Positions 34,230-45,769 of a DNA stretch of 64,000 nucleotides are shown here, piece after piece (the first letter of the stretch is position 1; each line of letters starts with the position of its first letter). Under the pieces are notes generated by a model that did no database searches, had not been told where the DNA came from, and saw nothing but the letters and a program-made list of their open reading frames with translations. A program made the position numbers and the translations under genes. This DNA is from Corythucha ciliata (taxonomy: Eukaryota > Arthropoda > Insecta > Hemiptera > Tingidae), in contig CM075937.1 of the NCBI GenBank assembly GCA_038030265.1, forward strand, positions 45,426,198 to 45,490,197, read 5' to 3'.

Positions 34230-34790
34230 TCACCTAGTGTTGAATCGATACCAGTAAATAGAGTAATGTATCGATACTTTTCAATCGATACCCAGTAGTT
34301 TTGGTACCGATACTTTTTTCGATACCAAGTACTATTTCGATACTTTGATTCGATACTGGGAAATGAGTACTTCAGGAATCGATACTTTTCATTCGATACT
34401 GAGTACGATTCGATACTTTTTAATCAATACCGAGTATTTTTTATTTTTTTACATTTTTTAAATTAATTTAAACACGTGAACTCCCGGCATCGGAAACGTA
34501 CCGTTTGAAATGAGTACTTTAATTGGATCGAATGGGTATTGATTAAAACTAGTACGATACTGAATCAATACCCATTCGATACCGAGTAAAAGTACTCATT
34601 TGAATCAATACCGAGTAAAAGTACTCGAATGGGTATTGATTCAAGCGAGTAAATACTCGGTATCGAATGGGTATCGTTTCAAATGAGTACTTTTACTCGG
34701 TATCGAATGGGTATTGATTCAAATGAGTAGATATTCGGTATCGGGTATATTCATTCGGTATCGTAAAAGTATCGGTTAAGTAAGAGAGTT
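34230..34790. repeat. ATCGATAC repeat cluster
   Basis: Variants of TATCGATACTTTT and (A)ATCGATACCGAGTA alternate about every 20-25 bp on both strands. A second cluster lies at 35080-35275. Each unit is centred on the palindrome TATCGATA or ATCGAT. Confidence 0.65.
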
Positions 34791-34794
34791 ATAA

Positions 34795-34941
34795 GCTCGG
34801 TGCACACTATGCATTTTTCGTAGCATGATTGCTATTTATTTTGAGGTCGAAATGAAATATATGGTCCCCGGTAGTGACCGGATATTTTTTTAAACCGGTA
34901 GGCAATCCTATTTCAAAAGTTGCATAGCGTGGCATCGAGCT
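34795..34941. mobile_element. Hairpin MITE nested in TE3
   Basis: AGCTCGGTGCACACTATGCA-like ends are inverted at the right (ttgcatagcgtggcatcgag). The core 'gtagtgaccggat' is shared with the MITE at 40321-40467. Flanks are TAA, offset by one base on the left. Confidence 0.6.
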
Positions 34942-35079
34942 TAAGTAGTCATTGTGTTTCAATTAAAATGAATCTGTATTTGTATAAGGGAGTAGTGATT
35001 GACGACTCGATAAATCATTAGAGATGGTAGTGCTTTTGGCTTTTGTTGGTTGGTGGTGGAGGGGTTTTATTACAAGCTT

Positions 35080-35275
35080 GTTGAATCGATACCACTACGG
35101 TATCGATACTTTTGAATCAATACCAAGTACTTTTGGTATCGGTACTTCTGTACCGATACCGAGTATATATCGATACTTTTTATACGATACTGTAAACAAG
35201 TTATATGTGTATCGATACTTTTCATTCGATACTTCAAATGAGTAAAGTATCGATACTTTGTTGGTATCGATTCAA
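35080..35275. repeat. ATCGATAC repeat cluster, second block
   Basis: Same phrase as 34230-34790, located near the right end of TE3; a likely extension of the same array, separated by the nested MITE and some unique bases. Confidence 0.6.
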
Positions 35276-35482
35276 CACTCCCTCACCCCGACGCTCCTTT
35301 GTGCATCACCTTTTTACCGACAAGCCCCTGCCTCGCGTCGCACGGTGCGAGGTGAGCGGCTCGCTGCGAGCAACACCGGTATCCACACTCCGAGCATGCG
35401 TTCCGAGGCATTCGAGGTGAGCTGCCTCGCGCTGTGGATACCCTGCTTAACACAATTCGAGCTTCGAGAAAAAATGGGAAAT

Positions 35483-35546
35483 GGGCTCCCCGACGGGATT
35501 AGAACCCGTTACGCGTAAAGACGCCGACTCGCGCGTCGGCGTCTTT
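35483..35546 (-). other. tRNA-like T-arm with adjacent 12-bp perfect hairpin
   Basis: On the minus strand 35509-35493 reads ACGGGTTCTAATCCCGT, a 5-bp stem with a 7-base loop of the T-arm kind (usual loop TTCGAAT). Next to it, 35517-35546 is a perfect 12-bp stem with a 6-base loop, GC-rich and followed by T residues on the plus strand. No acceptor pairing or D-arm was found. It looks like a tRNA-derived fragment, not a working tRNA. Confidence 0.4.
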
Positions 35547-36054
35547 TTTCTCCTAGTGTGCGCCTGGACTAAGGCTTTGCCTTCCGTGTCGTCCGGGTAA
35601 AATCAGTTAATTAATTTACTTCTTTAATTAAAACACAGGCGACAGAAATCCTCGTATCAATTATTTTTTGTATTTTTCAATTCATCTGCCGAGCTCAGGT
35701 GCAGCGTCGGATCTAGACTTTTAGGGGCCCAGAAGAAGATCAAGAAAAGTTGTATACTGTCGAAAAGTGCCAACAAATAATCGGGACACACGCGGATACA
35801 ACAGACGTGAATGCAGTGGGGTGAATTCCAAGCTGTTTTCCGGGGCCTATTTTTTTTCTTTCTTTTCAAAATCTTTTAAAGTCCACCTTCAGACAATTTA
35901 CGTAAGTCACGAACACCTGTCCCCTTCAAGCTTTAACCCTTATTTTGAAAAAAAAAAAAAAAAGCAATGGGCAGGAGGGGGGTCGAGGAACCATATGATT
36001 CAAATCATCGATGATAGTAGCGAGGTATCGAAGATCACATCGCAGTGAGGGTGC

Positions 36055-36165
36055 TTCACTATGAACAGTCCCATACAATTATTGATGTTTGTTCTTCATC
36101 GATGTTTCATCGGGGCATCGCTCATCGAGGTATCGCAGTGAAGGTGATTCACTATGAACGCACCC
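36055..36165. repeat. Direct repeats around a cactatgaac motif
   Basis: 'atcgcagtga-ggtg-ttcac' followed by tatgaac occurs near 36040 and near 36135, with atcgatg/catcgatg motifs between. Possibly the two ends of a small element; boundaries unclear. The rest of 35651-36377 shows nothing I can name. Confidence 0.3.
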
Positions 36166-36377
36166 TTAGGAAGTTTACTAATTAAATAATGAATTTTCAG
36201 GACATTTTTTTTTGTTTCCTTCAGAGTGACCTATTATGTCTTGTCTAGCTCTCCCATAGTTGTTTAGTAAGATTTTTTCAGCCTCTTTAAATTTTGGGGG
36301 GTACGGGTCACCTATGTATGGACTTATGGAGTGTACAGTATTCAAGAAGCGGTTATCGAGATAGTGGTCATCACGAT

Positions 36378-36589
36378 ACAATTTTACAGGCAATGTCACG
36401 AGAAATCTCTTCAAAAACTTGTGATCTTAACGAAAATTAATCACGGAACAGGTGTTTTCAATGAAATTGTGCGCGATATTGTAAGAAAAATCGTGTACAT
36501 TATCATTAAAAACGCCTGTTCAGTGATTAATTTTCATTAGGATCACATGATTTTAAAGAGATTGCTCGCGATATCGCATGGAAAATTGT
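36378..36589. mobile_element. Fold-back element with ~85-bp arms
   Basis: The left arm (acaatttt ... gaaaattaatcac-gaacagg) is matched by the reverse complement on the right (cctgttc-gtgattaattttc ... aaaattgt). The 69-codon plus-strand frame over it is a by-product. Confidence 0.65.
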
Positions 36590-37635
36590 TTTCCACTCAT
36601 GTGAATTGGGCTTTAACCCTCCCTCACAAACCATGTGTTATGCCTCTGTCAAAACGCTTCATTTTTCGAAGGAATACATTTGTTTGGTTGAGTAGACTCC
36701 ACAGGACGCATACATAGAGCTTTTGAACACACTTTGGAGTTGGAGAGGTTATAAGGATGAGCAAGAGAAGAGGTGAGGACTCACCACCGGGTTTCCCCAC
36801 TTTTCACAATTTTTTTCAAATTAATTTTATAGTTACCAGCAACTATCGACAGACGTTACCAAAAAATAAAGAAATAAAAATACCCAGGGGTGCTCGCGGG
36901 CCGCAAGTTTGACACCCCTGCCGTATACGCTATACAGAGACCCATTTTTCATCACGAACTCACAATGCGATCAGAAATTGCGAAAAAATTACAAATTGAC
37001 GATTCAAAAACCAACAAACTTAGCCTCAAAATATAGAGGTATATAAGCCAAGGACTGACTAGTTGACTGATGAAAATTTAGTCTTTCAAACTGGATATTT
37101 TGCCTCACAAAAATTGAACATTTACCTCATGATTTTGCTCCGTAGGCACACGTTTCGCTACAAAAATCATTTGTCACAGAAAATCCCACCGTAACGTTTA
37201 AAATTTTCCTAGAAACTTAGTTCCTCAAGTACTATGTACCAGAATAGAATAGAATAGAACCAGGAACATTAGCCCTAAGGGTCCCAGAATGCGCCTCGCC
37301 AGGTGGGCCTTAAGTCGGTAAAGGTAAAATTCAGGTTCTTGGCCAAAAAACTGGAAATTTTGTGGCGTGATATTCATACTAGAAAATATTAACCAGTTCC
37401 CGGAATCGGTTTACACCGGTTTTGTACATTACACGAGCAATTTTAGCACCTTGGACTAATTGTTTGGTCACAAAACCGGGAATTTTGACCGGTAACTATC
37501 GATTCAGCTCTTTGAACTGGCCCGTGGCCGTAATGAAACCGTGGTTATTTCGCCCATCTTTTGGCAATAGTTGCCTCCAATTTTAACTTTTTTCTTCATA
37601 CAACTTAAATTGTTTTCGTTTCCATAATCGAACCG

Positions 37636-38690
37636 AGACCGAGATCAAGATTGCATTTTCCGGACCGAGACCGAGATCAAGTCTCATTTTCTCGAGACTT
37701 AGTCTCGGTCTTGGTGTGATCCAAAAAGAACGATGCGTATAGTGCGTATGTATGTAATGTACCCAATCTAATGCTCCCCTCTCCGAAACCGGTTTGGGTC
37801 TTTAGCCCGGACCGAGGACCGGCCCGAATTCGGTTCGTTTCGTGCAGAAATAGCGTGCCTCTAATTTCTCAAGTCTGGAATACTGTGACCTACACATACA
37901 GCATCAAGCATCGGACCTTTTAAAGGGGGGGGGGATCGAAAACCCTCTCATAGAATAACCCCCTCCCCACACGAGTTTTCAGCGATTTGACAATAAGACC
38001 TATACTAGCCTACTAGGGTTAATCCCATTTTCACGCCCATTCTTGGATCGCATGTAAACTTCTTCCCCTCTAAAGTGTAGCATTTTGACCATACATAGCC
38101 CACAAAATGTGTACGCCAAGGGCGGATATGGGACCTCTCTTAGGGGGAGGTAACCGAAACCCCCCTCCCCTTATCCACCCCACCCCACTCCTAAGATTAA
38201 ACGGGATTTGACCAGCTCCAGGGGGGGGGGATTTCTGCTGAATTCACTAGCAGGGGGGGAGGGGTTATAAATTAAATGCTCCATAGCCGACCACCAGCTG
38301 CCGGAGAGGGTTGGGTAACAGGAGACCTCACTCTAAACATATGGGTGGGTAGGTGGCGGGGGTGAACCGTTGGAGGAAGAAGGGTTTTGACCCCCCCCCC
38401 CATCCACCTTCTGTCATTAGACCGAGACGAGACCGAGAACGACTTTTTAAGTACGAGACCAAGACCGAGATCATCTTGCTAATGACCGAGACCGAGATGC
38501 GTAAGTCTTGGCCTCGTGCATCACTACTCACCATACGCCACAACTTTGGCAGCACCGTTCATGAAGATGGGCGCCCCCCGGTGGCATTGGGGATTGCCAC
38601 CGAATTTTGTGGGTAAAAGTAGACCTAGTGATGCACGAGACCGAGACCGAGACGAGACTTGAATGGTCTCGGTCTCGTCTAGAAAAGTTA
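37636..38690. repeat. Cluster of GAGACC-rich hAT-like MITE ends
   Basis: Blocks at 37636-37720, 38392-38540 and 38626-38690 carry runs of gaccgagacc and the end motif tagtgatgcacgagacc (or its complement, cctcgtgcatcacta). The same end occurs at both RepX copies. Such TIRs are seen in hAT-type MITEs. Boundaries are not resolved, and the DNA between holds G/C homopolymers. Confidence 0.5.
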
Positions 38691-39660
38691 AAGGCGCGAA
38701 TTCAAAGTATGTCTGATATTAGTGACGAGTGATCCAATTCTCGCCTTAATGATTTCAGATGACGACAATAGATGAATTTATACTTTGCTTTCCTTCCTTG
38801 GTGGCTCGTGGCACGAAGGGAGATAAATGATACACTACTGATCAATGACCAAAGAGCTTTGTAATTGCCCCAAAATAGAATCGTGCCTTTAAAACAATCG
38901 TCACACTGAGAACGTGAAAGGGGAACAGTTGGGAATTCAACGAGATCAACTCAAAATCTCGCACATGCCAACTCATTTAGTCCAAGCAAGAGACTTCCCT
39001 TTCTAGACACGTCGAGACAGAGGTGCACAACCCCACTTCATTCATCAGACCCCTCCTTCTCATGCTTCAACTGGCAATGTTAGTTAAAAAAAAAAAAAAA
39101 GCGGTGTCGAGTTTGATGATAGCGGCCCAGGGATGTTTCGAACGCAAAATTAGGCTTCCCTTGCACACTAAGCAGCCTGGCCGCGGCAGCCAGTTGGCTG
39201 CTGTGCTCTAGTGGATGCCCCAGCCTGGAAATCTTTGATCTTTGTTGCCTAGTGCGCGGGCACCCATAGGTTGCAATGTATTTCACCGGTCATAAAGGAG
39301 CTTTTAACGAACGAGGCACGATGTTTGTGACACGAGACGAAGTCGAGTACCATCATCGGTATAGTGTTTGTAGTGCGATTATACGCCTCAGGACCGTACG
39401 CTTTTTTTTTTTTACCTTCGATCGTACAAAGCCTTTTAAAGCCAATTAGGTTCATAATTATTTAATTTAACGGTTCCGTAAAGTCTCCCATTTGCCACAC
39501 AACTTCATTTCAGAGAAATAACAAAGAAGAAACAAAAGAAGCGAGTAAGATGAAAGCGGGCTTCCCTGCCTCAATTCTTCTACCAACTCACCAACATAAT
39601 CAACTGACTTTGACCTTTTTGGGATACAATTTCCACGGTTCCACTCACCCTTCACCCATC

Positions 39661-39775
39661 GTTCATCGTGCTTAAAGACCTACTTTACACACGCCGTGCG
39701 GTAAAGAGTGAACTATTTTACCGCGAACTCTTTACCGCACGGCGTGTGTTAAGTAGGTCTTTACGCACGATGAAC
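39661..39775. repeat. Long hairpin inside RepX (copy 2)
   Basis: Counterpart of 4752-4867: gttcatcgtgcttaaagacc at the left, complemented at the right, with acacgccgtg/cacggcgtgt inner arms. Confidence 0.65.
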
Positions 39776-40320
39776 AATTGCTTAAACACTATTTTATGAA
39801 TGGTCTTAGGAATGGTAGATTATACGCCTAGGCAAGAAAGCGATTTTTTGGAGGCCGAGAGAAAAAATTGGACGGGCGAGGCGTTGCCGAGCCTGGCCTT
39901 TTCTCGAGACCCCTAAATCACTTTTTTGACGCGGTGTGTACAGTATGTTTTTTTATTAAAACATGGGCTGATTTTTTGGGCCACGGCGATAAAGTGAGTG
40001 TTTCCCTTAGGCTCTAAAATAATCAGCTGTTTTAAAAAATCTTACATATAACGAGACACGACGTGCCATTTTACTTGCGAGTACTTTGTATTTGTTGTTA
40101 AATTAGTTCGAGCAAGTGAATTATGCAATGAATGAGTTATGCACGATATTTTTCGCGCGACAAGTGAAATAATAGTATACAAGTGAGGGAAGTGGAGTTT
40201 TACCTGCGAGTTGTGTTTGGCTCACGAGGCGGGGCCGAGTGATCTTGAAACAACGAGCAGAGTGAAAGCTTCTTCCTCACGAGTTGTGGATATTATTTTT
40301 CGCACGACCAACAGGTTTTG

Positions 40321-40467
40321 AGCCCTGTTCACACGATGCAATGTTTGAAGCTATATTGCATGCTGGTTTTTTAAAAACATATGTTCCTTGGTAGTGACCG
40401 GATGTTTTTGAAATGCCAGCATGCAATATAGCTTCAAACAGCTATATAGCTTCGTGTGAACAGGGCT
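40321..40467. mobile_element. 147-bp hairpin MITE absent from RepX copy 1
   Basis: Ends AGCCCTGTTCACACGA and exact complement. TAA follows at 40468-40470, and the empty site in copy 1 (caggtttaattg near 6412-6423) contains that TAA. The left duplicate reads TTG and is presumably mutated. The core contains gtagtgaccggat, as in the 34795 MITE. Confidence 0.75.
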
Positions 40468-41715
40468 TAATTGTCTTTCCTGCAAGTGTTCGGAGGCAAT
40501 GGTACGCTAATTGAATACAGAACTTTTTTTCACCTAGCTCATCTTTTCAAGTAACAATCAACTTCCCTGTTGAGGTACCTGGAAGGGGAAGTATCACTTC
40601 CCTCCCTGATCGTGCGAAAACCATCATGTATAATTCGTAAAAAAAAAAAGAAGAAATGTGCGTGTTTCCTATGATAATTATACAAAAAGTAAATTTTTTC
40701 CCATAGAGGGGGGATATGTCCACCCCTTGGATCCAGCTCAGCCCGAAGGCCCATAACACACTAGCCGTCTCGGCATGAAACAAAGTCATTTCATTGTTAA
40801 AATGTTCTGTATTCATAAATGAGCCATCATTTTTTTATTCTTTTAATTCCGAGACCGAGACCAGACCAGTCTCGGTCTCGGCTCGAGACCAGAAAACTTG
40901 GTCTCCGTCTCGCTCCAGAAATGATGGTCTCGTGCATCACTAATAGACCATGAACTTTATTGAACAATACAGCCTTGGTGTTTTTTGTGGTGTAAGCGAT
41001 TTTTTATTTTTAATTAAACCGTTAGGGCCCTGCTAACAAGGAATCGCAGTTTGCACTCAACATTTCGAAAGGCACAACTTCTGATAGCCAAAAAACCTCT
41101 AAATTTTTTTGACTTTTTTCAGTCATTCACTGATGACTGAATGTCGAATGGACTGAATAAGTCGAATATGGTTAATCCTAACGGAAAAAACACAATATAC
41201 TTAATTGAAGTTGACAAAATTTTGCGTCGATTTTTTGTTTTTTTTTGAATCACTCAAAAACAATTCGTCGTTGAGCCAGCTTTCTCGCGAGGCAAAAAAA
41301 AAAAACTGTTCATTTTCACAGTTCCAAATGGAGAAAATCGCCTTGGAAAAATGTGAGCAATGGGACTAACAAGTTTTCTTTGGATATCGGTGAATCCGTC
41401 GCCTGGTTCTTTTTCGGTTTCATTAGCGACAAGTATGCCTTTTTTCAACAGAATTTCGTGCTTTTTCTAATGGAGCAAATTTCTTTTAGAACAGCATCTT
41501 TTTTTGAGCGCATAGATGGCGTTTATTGGTAAAAATTATAGATTCATAAATTATACATATACAAAACGTGTCGCATCTCGAAACCAAAGCAATAATTTTC
41601 ACGAACGTCTAGCAATAACTTTGATCGCTATAACTTTAGGTTCACAAAATTCTTGCGGTGTGACTCTTTTTGGTAGTCCACGGTCGGGGGGAGGGGGGTT
41701 CTTGTGTGTTTCTTA

Positions 41716-41898
41716 GACCGGTTTCACACTTGTACGTTCCCATTCGGTTCGGTTCGTTTTCGGGAGTTTTCAATTTTTTTGTTTTTGGTTTGCTAGACCA
41801 CATTTCAGTCATGTCCTCTGCTTTGCTGTTCCTCAACAGAAGGATTAAGAAACAAATGAAACCGAACCGAAACTAAACAGGACGTGCGTGAAAGGCTC
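41716..41898. mobile_element. MITE with cggttcggtt inverted arms
   Basis: The left end has gaccggtttcacacttgtac and cattcggttcggtt; the right end carries their imperfect complements. TTA and TAA flank it, so a TWA duplication is possible. Confidence 0.5.
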
Positions 41899-41979
41899 TA
41901 ATTGCTTTCTATGCTGTTCCCTGGACACGAATTCGTGCCAGATTGAAGTCGAATTAAAACCTATTCGTGTCGCGGGTAG

Positions 41980-42545
41980 GGATGCAAGCGGTCGCGAGAC
42001 GGGACTTAACAATAGTTTGCGGGACGGGACGCGAGACAAAACGTAAATTTCCCGCGCGGGACGGGACTTTCCCGCGGAAAATTGTGTTTTTGTTTGTTTG
42101 TTTTTTTTTTACTAAAAAGTGAGATGAACGAGAGAAACCAAATAATCCGTCACTGGCGGACCTCCACCAATCGGTGGCAGAGGGGGGGGGGGTAACTCTA
42201 TGAGGCCCCTTGGTCTCCACTCTCCAGGATAAACAAGAAATATAATTTTTACGTAGCGTTAAACTATGGCTTCTTGTTATCTTATTTCAGCCACGGATTG
42301 TCATTATTCCTAACCCCTATCGGCCAAATAGCGCCTATGATAAGTTTAAGCCGTAAAATTGGCGAATTTCTCTATTTCATCCGCGAATGAGTGTTTTTTT
42401 TTTTTTTTTCAATTTTACCTGCGAATTAGTGCTTTTCTCAATTTTGGCCGCATGCAACGTATTTCTCAATTTCAGCCGCAAACATAGTGTTTTTACCCCG
42501 TGAAAAAGCGATTCTTCTCAACTTTAGCAACGGATTGGCGCTGTT
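41980..42545. repeat. gggacggg block followed by a small field A
   Basis: 41980-42070 holds gggacgggac and cccgcg blocks like those at 7300-7390. 42290-42545 holds field A units (ccgcgaatgag, tcaattttacctgcgaatta). No gene was recognised. Confidence 0.45.
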
Positions 42546-43218
42546 AGGAGAGAGCGAGAGCGTTCATTACGGCGTCGGGAATGGGCCCGAAATGCATTCA
42601 TTAAAAAACAACGCGGTTGTATTGGTCAATAAAGTCTATGGTCTACAAGTTGAAACAACAGCCAAAAATTACAAGTTAGAAATTAGAAGTGAGAACAATT
42701 TTTTTGTTATAATAGCAAGAAATTCCTGCTAATGTTTAATGTTTAACGAAATAGATCATTCGTAAGTGTTTTGTTCGGATAACAAGACAGTTCGTAAGCT
42801 CAGCAAAAAAGGCTTCGTTATTCCGACGTAAATTATTCGTAATTTTTGCAATGTAATTCTTGTAATAACCACCCAACGTTATTAATTTTTTTTTCGTAGA
42901 GATGTCAAGAGAAGTACACTCCGTTCACGCAAGAAGACCTAAAAATCGAATTTATTCAATCTCGCTTTAGCACCTTCAATTTTCTATCCATTAAGTGAAA
43001 AATGTTTACAAATCAGTACGTATTTGTTGCTTGATGGGAAGAAACGACTAACGCGAGACTGAAGAAACTATAGTTCGATTTTTTGGTAGTCTCAACGAGA
43101 ACAGATCATAAAAGTGCTCCAAGAAGTTGCGCCACCTGGTTGTCTTCCATATCCAGAATAAGGCTCGTTGCTCGGAGTGTTGCTATTACGAAATGACCAT
43201 TTACAAAACTTCTTGTAA

Positions 43219-43380
43219 GGCTCGTTTTACACATACGCGGTTTCCCGAGGCGCGGCTGCATGCCTCGCATGTGTGAACCGAAATTCGGTTTCTATACGCG
43301 GCAGCGGTTTGAAGATGTTTCTCGGTTCATCACATGCGAGGCACCCTCCGCGTTCGTGCCGCGTATGTGTGAAACGAGCC
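43219..43380. mobile_element. 162-bp Harbinger-type MITE
   Basis: Inverted ends GGCTCGTTTTACACATACGC / GGCTCGTTTCACACATACGC; perfect TAA duplication (43216-43218 and 43381-43383). Strongly GC-rich interior compared with its flanks. Confidence 0.8.
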
Positions 43381-44816
43381 TAATTCAATTTTTTCCCGTG
43401 TAATTTGGTCAATTGGGGTGAAAATATTCCCTAATGGTTGAGGTGTATTAAAAGTCCCCGAGTGTGGAGGTGACGTCAATGAGGAAGAAAGTTCATTTTC
43501 TTTAAACTCTGCGGAAAAAAATGGGGTACAAATGCATGCAACTGTAATATTATCACCCCAAATCGCATACCTTTTTTTTTTATGAACAATTTCCTTTTTT
43601 CAGGGTTCCCCAACGAAAGTTGGTGGGTGTGCCCCTCAGCAGTAACGCGTGCCTGCCCTAGAGTGTAAATTCACGCGAGTGAACTTTTCAATCTGTGCGT
43701 AAAAATAAAAGTATCCCCCCCCCCCTAACAATGCCGTTAAAAAGTTCGGTCATGACAAATTTTAAACCTTCGTGGGTTGTGATACGAAAACACAGGACCG
43801 AAAATTCGCCGACGAACCTTCGAAATGTAAGTTTTATTTTTTTTATTAATCGCTACCTAAGTCATTTCTATTTGTGCCAGCGTGGTAAATTTTCTACTCA
43901 TTAAATTATCTTGAATTTCCATGATTTTTCTATGGTTGGTGGTATACGACCAGGGGAAGAAATTTATAGATCAGTGGTGGGGGTGGGGGGTTATGTATTT
44001 CTAGATTGTGTTGTTGTGGTTAGAGCCTTTTAGTCCAGTCAATGAATGATGAAAAACGAGTGTAGACGACATGGTCGGTATAGTGACTTTTTTTATTTTC
44101 TCGCTTTGTTTTGGGGTAGTTGGGAGGTAAGCATACTAAAAGTCCCCGGACGTCCGATGTGAGCGGGCTACTGGAGACCACCGGGAAGGTCACTTGTTTC
44201 GGTTTTTCCTAATTATGTCGGAACCCCGCACTTCGTGGCGCCAGGACTTCTTCTTAGAATATGTAGCTGACAAAATTTGCTACAACTTTTCCTCCAGGAA
44301 AGTCTTGTTATTCCTAATAGTTTCCAACTAGTCACGTAAGTTGGGAACTATTAGGTACAACAAGTTTTTGAAAAAGGTCACATTTCAGGGTCGTATATAT
44401 CGAAAACTGTTGGGAACTTTTAAAAAAATGCATGGAGTAAAAGTTGAAGATAATTTAAGGAGCTTACATTCTTTGTCTAAAAGTTTTTGTCCAAGACGCA
44501 CCGTTTTTTAGATACAGGCGAAAAATCACGAAAAGGTACCTTTAAACGACCCTCCTCCCTCTGGGGCAGGTGGTTCAGCTCGGGGCTTTATTAGACAATG
44601 ATCAGGGGACCCTTCCGTACACATTCCCGCAAAAAAACAAAATCCCATATTCATTGCATTTATTTTGCATTTTTATGCTTAGATTGACTGAACTACTATT
44701 TTTGGTGATTCAATCCTTTTTTGATTGGAGCTTTACGTAGTTAAGAATTTTTGGTAGCTTGAGGTGGTTAGAGCCTTTTGTGGTTGCTATCAAAATTATT
44801 TCATTCACTAATGGCC

Positions 44817-44945
44817 AATTTCACCACCGGGAGTTAGGTTGGAGTTACCAAACTCAAACATTGTTTACATAAATTGTGACACATTTTTTTCTTTAATTCT
44901 GAGTTAACGTAACTCAAACCGTAACTCTCAGTGATGAAATTCACC
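44817..44945. mobile_element. Imperfect hairpin MITE
   Basis: The left arm aatttcaccaccgggagtta and the inverted right arm pair over about 45 bp with mismatches. Flanks were not resolved. The surrounding 43384-45171 has no recognisable gene, though a typical hAT-like end (agggtgaccatacgtcc) occurs near 45032. Confidence 0.45.
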
Positions 44946-45171
44946 ATAAATTATTTCAATTATTTATTGAGCCAAATCCGTAAAATTAATTTTTAATGTC
45001 CGACATTCACGAAATTCGTTCCCGAAAGAGTAGGGTGACCATACGTCCTACTTTCCCCGGACATGTCCTACTTTCTTGAGCGTCCGGGCTCATTTTTCAG
45101 ATGTCCGGGGAGAGGTCAAAATTGTCCTCTTTTATGTCCTAATTTTTGGATCTCTACTCGATGTAACATCT

Positions 45172-45310
45172 GGGGGCTTGTTCTCTAACAACAAGCAATA
45201 TTTTTTTCGCCAGCCATGTGTCTATTTCATTCATTTGTTTGAAGAAAATGAATGAAATAAACATATGACTGCGAAAAAGCTATTGCTTCGGAGTTAGAGA
45301 ATAGGCCCCC
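45172..45310. mobile_element. Hairpin MITE, GGGGGCTTGTTCTCTAAC ends
   Basis: Left end GGGGGCTTGTTCTCTAAC and inverted right end GGGGGCCTATTCTCTAAC; internal arms tatttcattcattt / aaatgaatgaaata pair as well. Confidence 0.65.
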
Positions 45311-45451
45311 TGGTATTTCTAACTCACAAAATCTTTCAAGTTTTCATCTTCAAACAAAGCTGCGGCGCTTAGCCTCCACGTCCCCAGTCATCATTTTGCC
45401 ATCGCTAGCGGCCCTTCAGCCCTGGTGAGCCGGGTCTCCTCCTTAACTCGA

Positions 45452-45539
45452 TTTTTTTTTTTTTTAAATTACACGGGGAGAGAAGCCCAGAAGAAACTAT
45501 CTCCTACCAAACTCGACCTATAAGATCTATTGTGGTGTG
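45452..45539 (-). mobile_element. Tiny 3' end fragment of the I-like retrotransposon with A tail
   Basis: On the minus strand it reads the last ~55 bp of the 3' UTR seen after copy 2 (accacaatagatc ... gggcttc), then tctccccgtgtaattt and a poly(A) run (T run 45452-45465). CTCGATTTT flanks both sides (45447-45455 and 45540-45548). This is an extremely 5'-truncated target-primed insertion. Confidence 0.85.
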
Positions 45540-45769
45540 CTCGATTTTACCAGGTCAGGTCGAGCGCCAAGGGATGGATAGATCGTAGCGCAAAGTTCAC
45601 TCAGAGTACAACACAATGATTTAGCCCTCTGAATCTTTTCCACACACCGTCATGACTCCATTTTACTCAAAATCCTAAAATTCGCCCCACAACACACCGA
45701 GATTGGACCAACAGAAAATAACACTCACAGTCTGATTTAAAACCAGTCATGAGCGTTTTGGCACTTTCG

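Larger units (their letters stand above)
33706..35447. mobile_element. Harbinger-type TIR element (TE3)
   Basis: The left end is AGTATAGTATCCACAG and the inverted right end is AGCAGGGTATCCACAG, followed on both sides by GC-rich gcgaggcagctc blocks. TAA flanks it at 33703-33705 and 35448-35450. The interior carries one 108-codon frame, two ATCGATAC repeat clusters and a nested MITE. Confidence 0.75.
31811..35637. repeat. Inverted arms enclosing the Harbinger cluster
   Basis: The left arm at 31811-31875 (aattaattaactgattttac ... acggaaaggcaaagcc) is repeated in reverse complement at about 35570-35637 with few changes. Without the three insertions the arms would be only ~125 bp apart, so they probably are the ends of an older small element. 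That element would contain the tRNA-like hairpin at 35483-35546. Confidence 0.65.
39266..40942. mobile_element. RepX copy 2, lacking the insertions seen in copy 1
   Basis: Continuous match to the pieces of copy 1. It supplies the empty sites for the 2.7-kb element (TTC), the hAT (CGCGGTGT) and the 140-bp MITE, and carries its own insertion at 40321-40467. It lies inside the eIF5B intron. Confidence 0.7.

Noticed and set aside
35517..35549. Bacterial rho-independent terminator (GC stem plus T run)
   Set aside because: The form fits, but the context is a eukaryotic intron within a transposon cluster; reported as part of a tRNA-like element instead.
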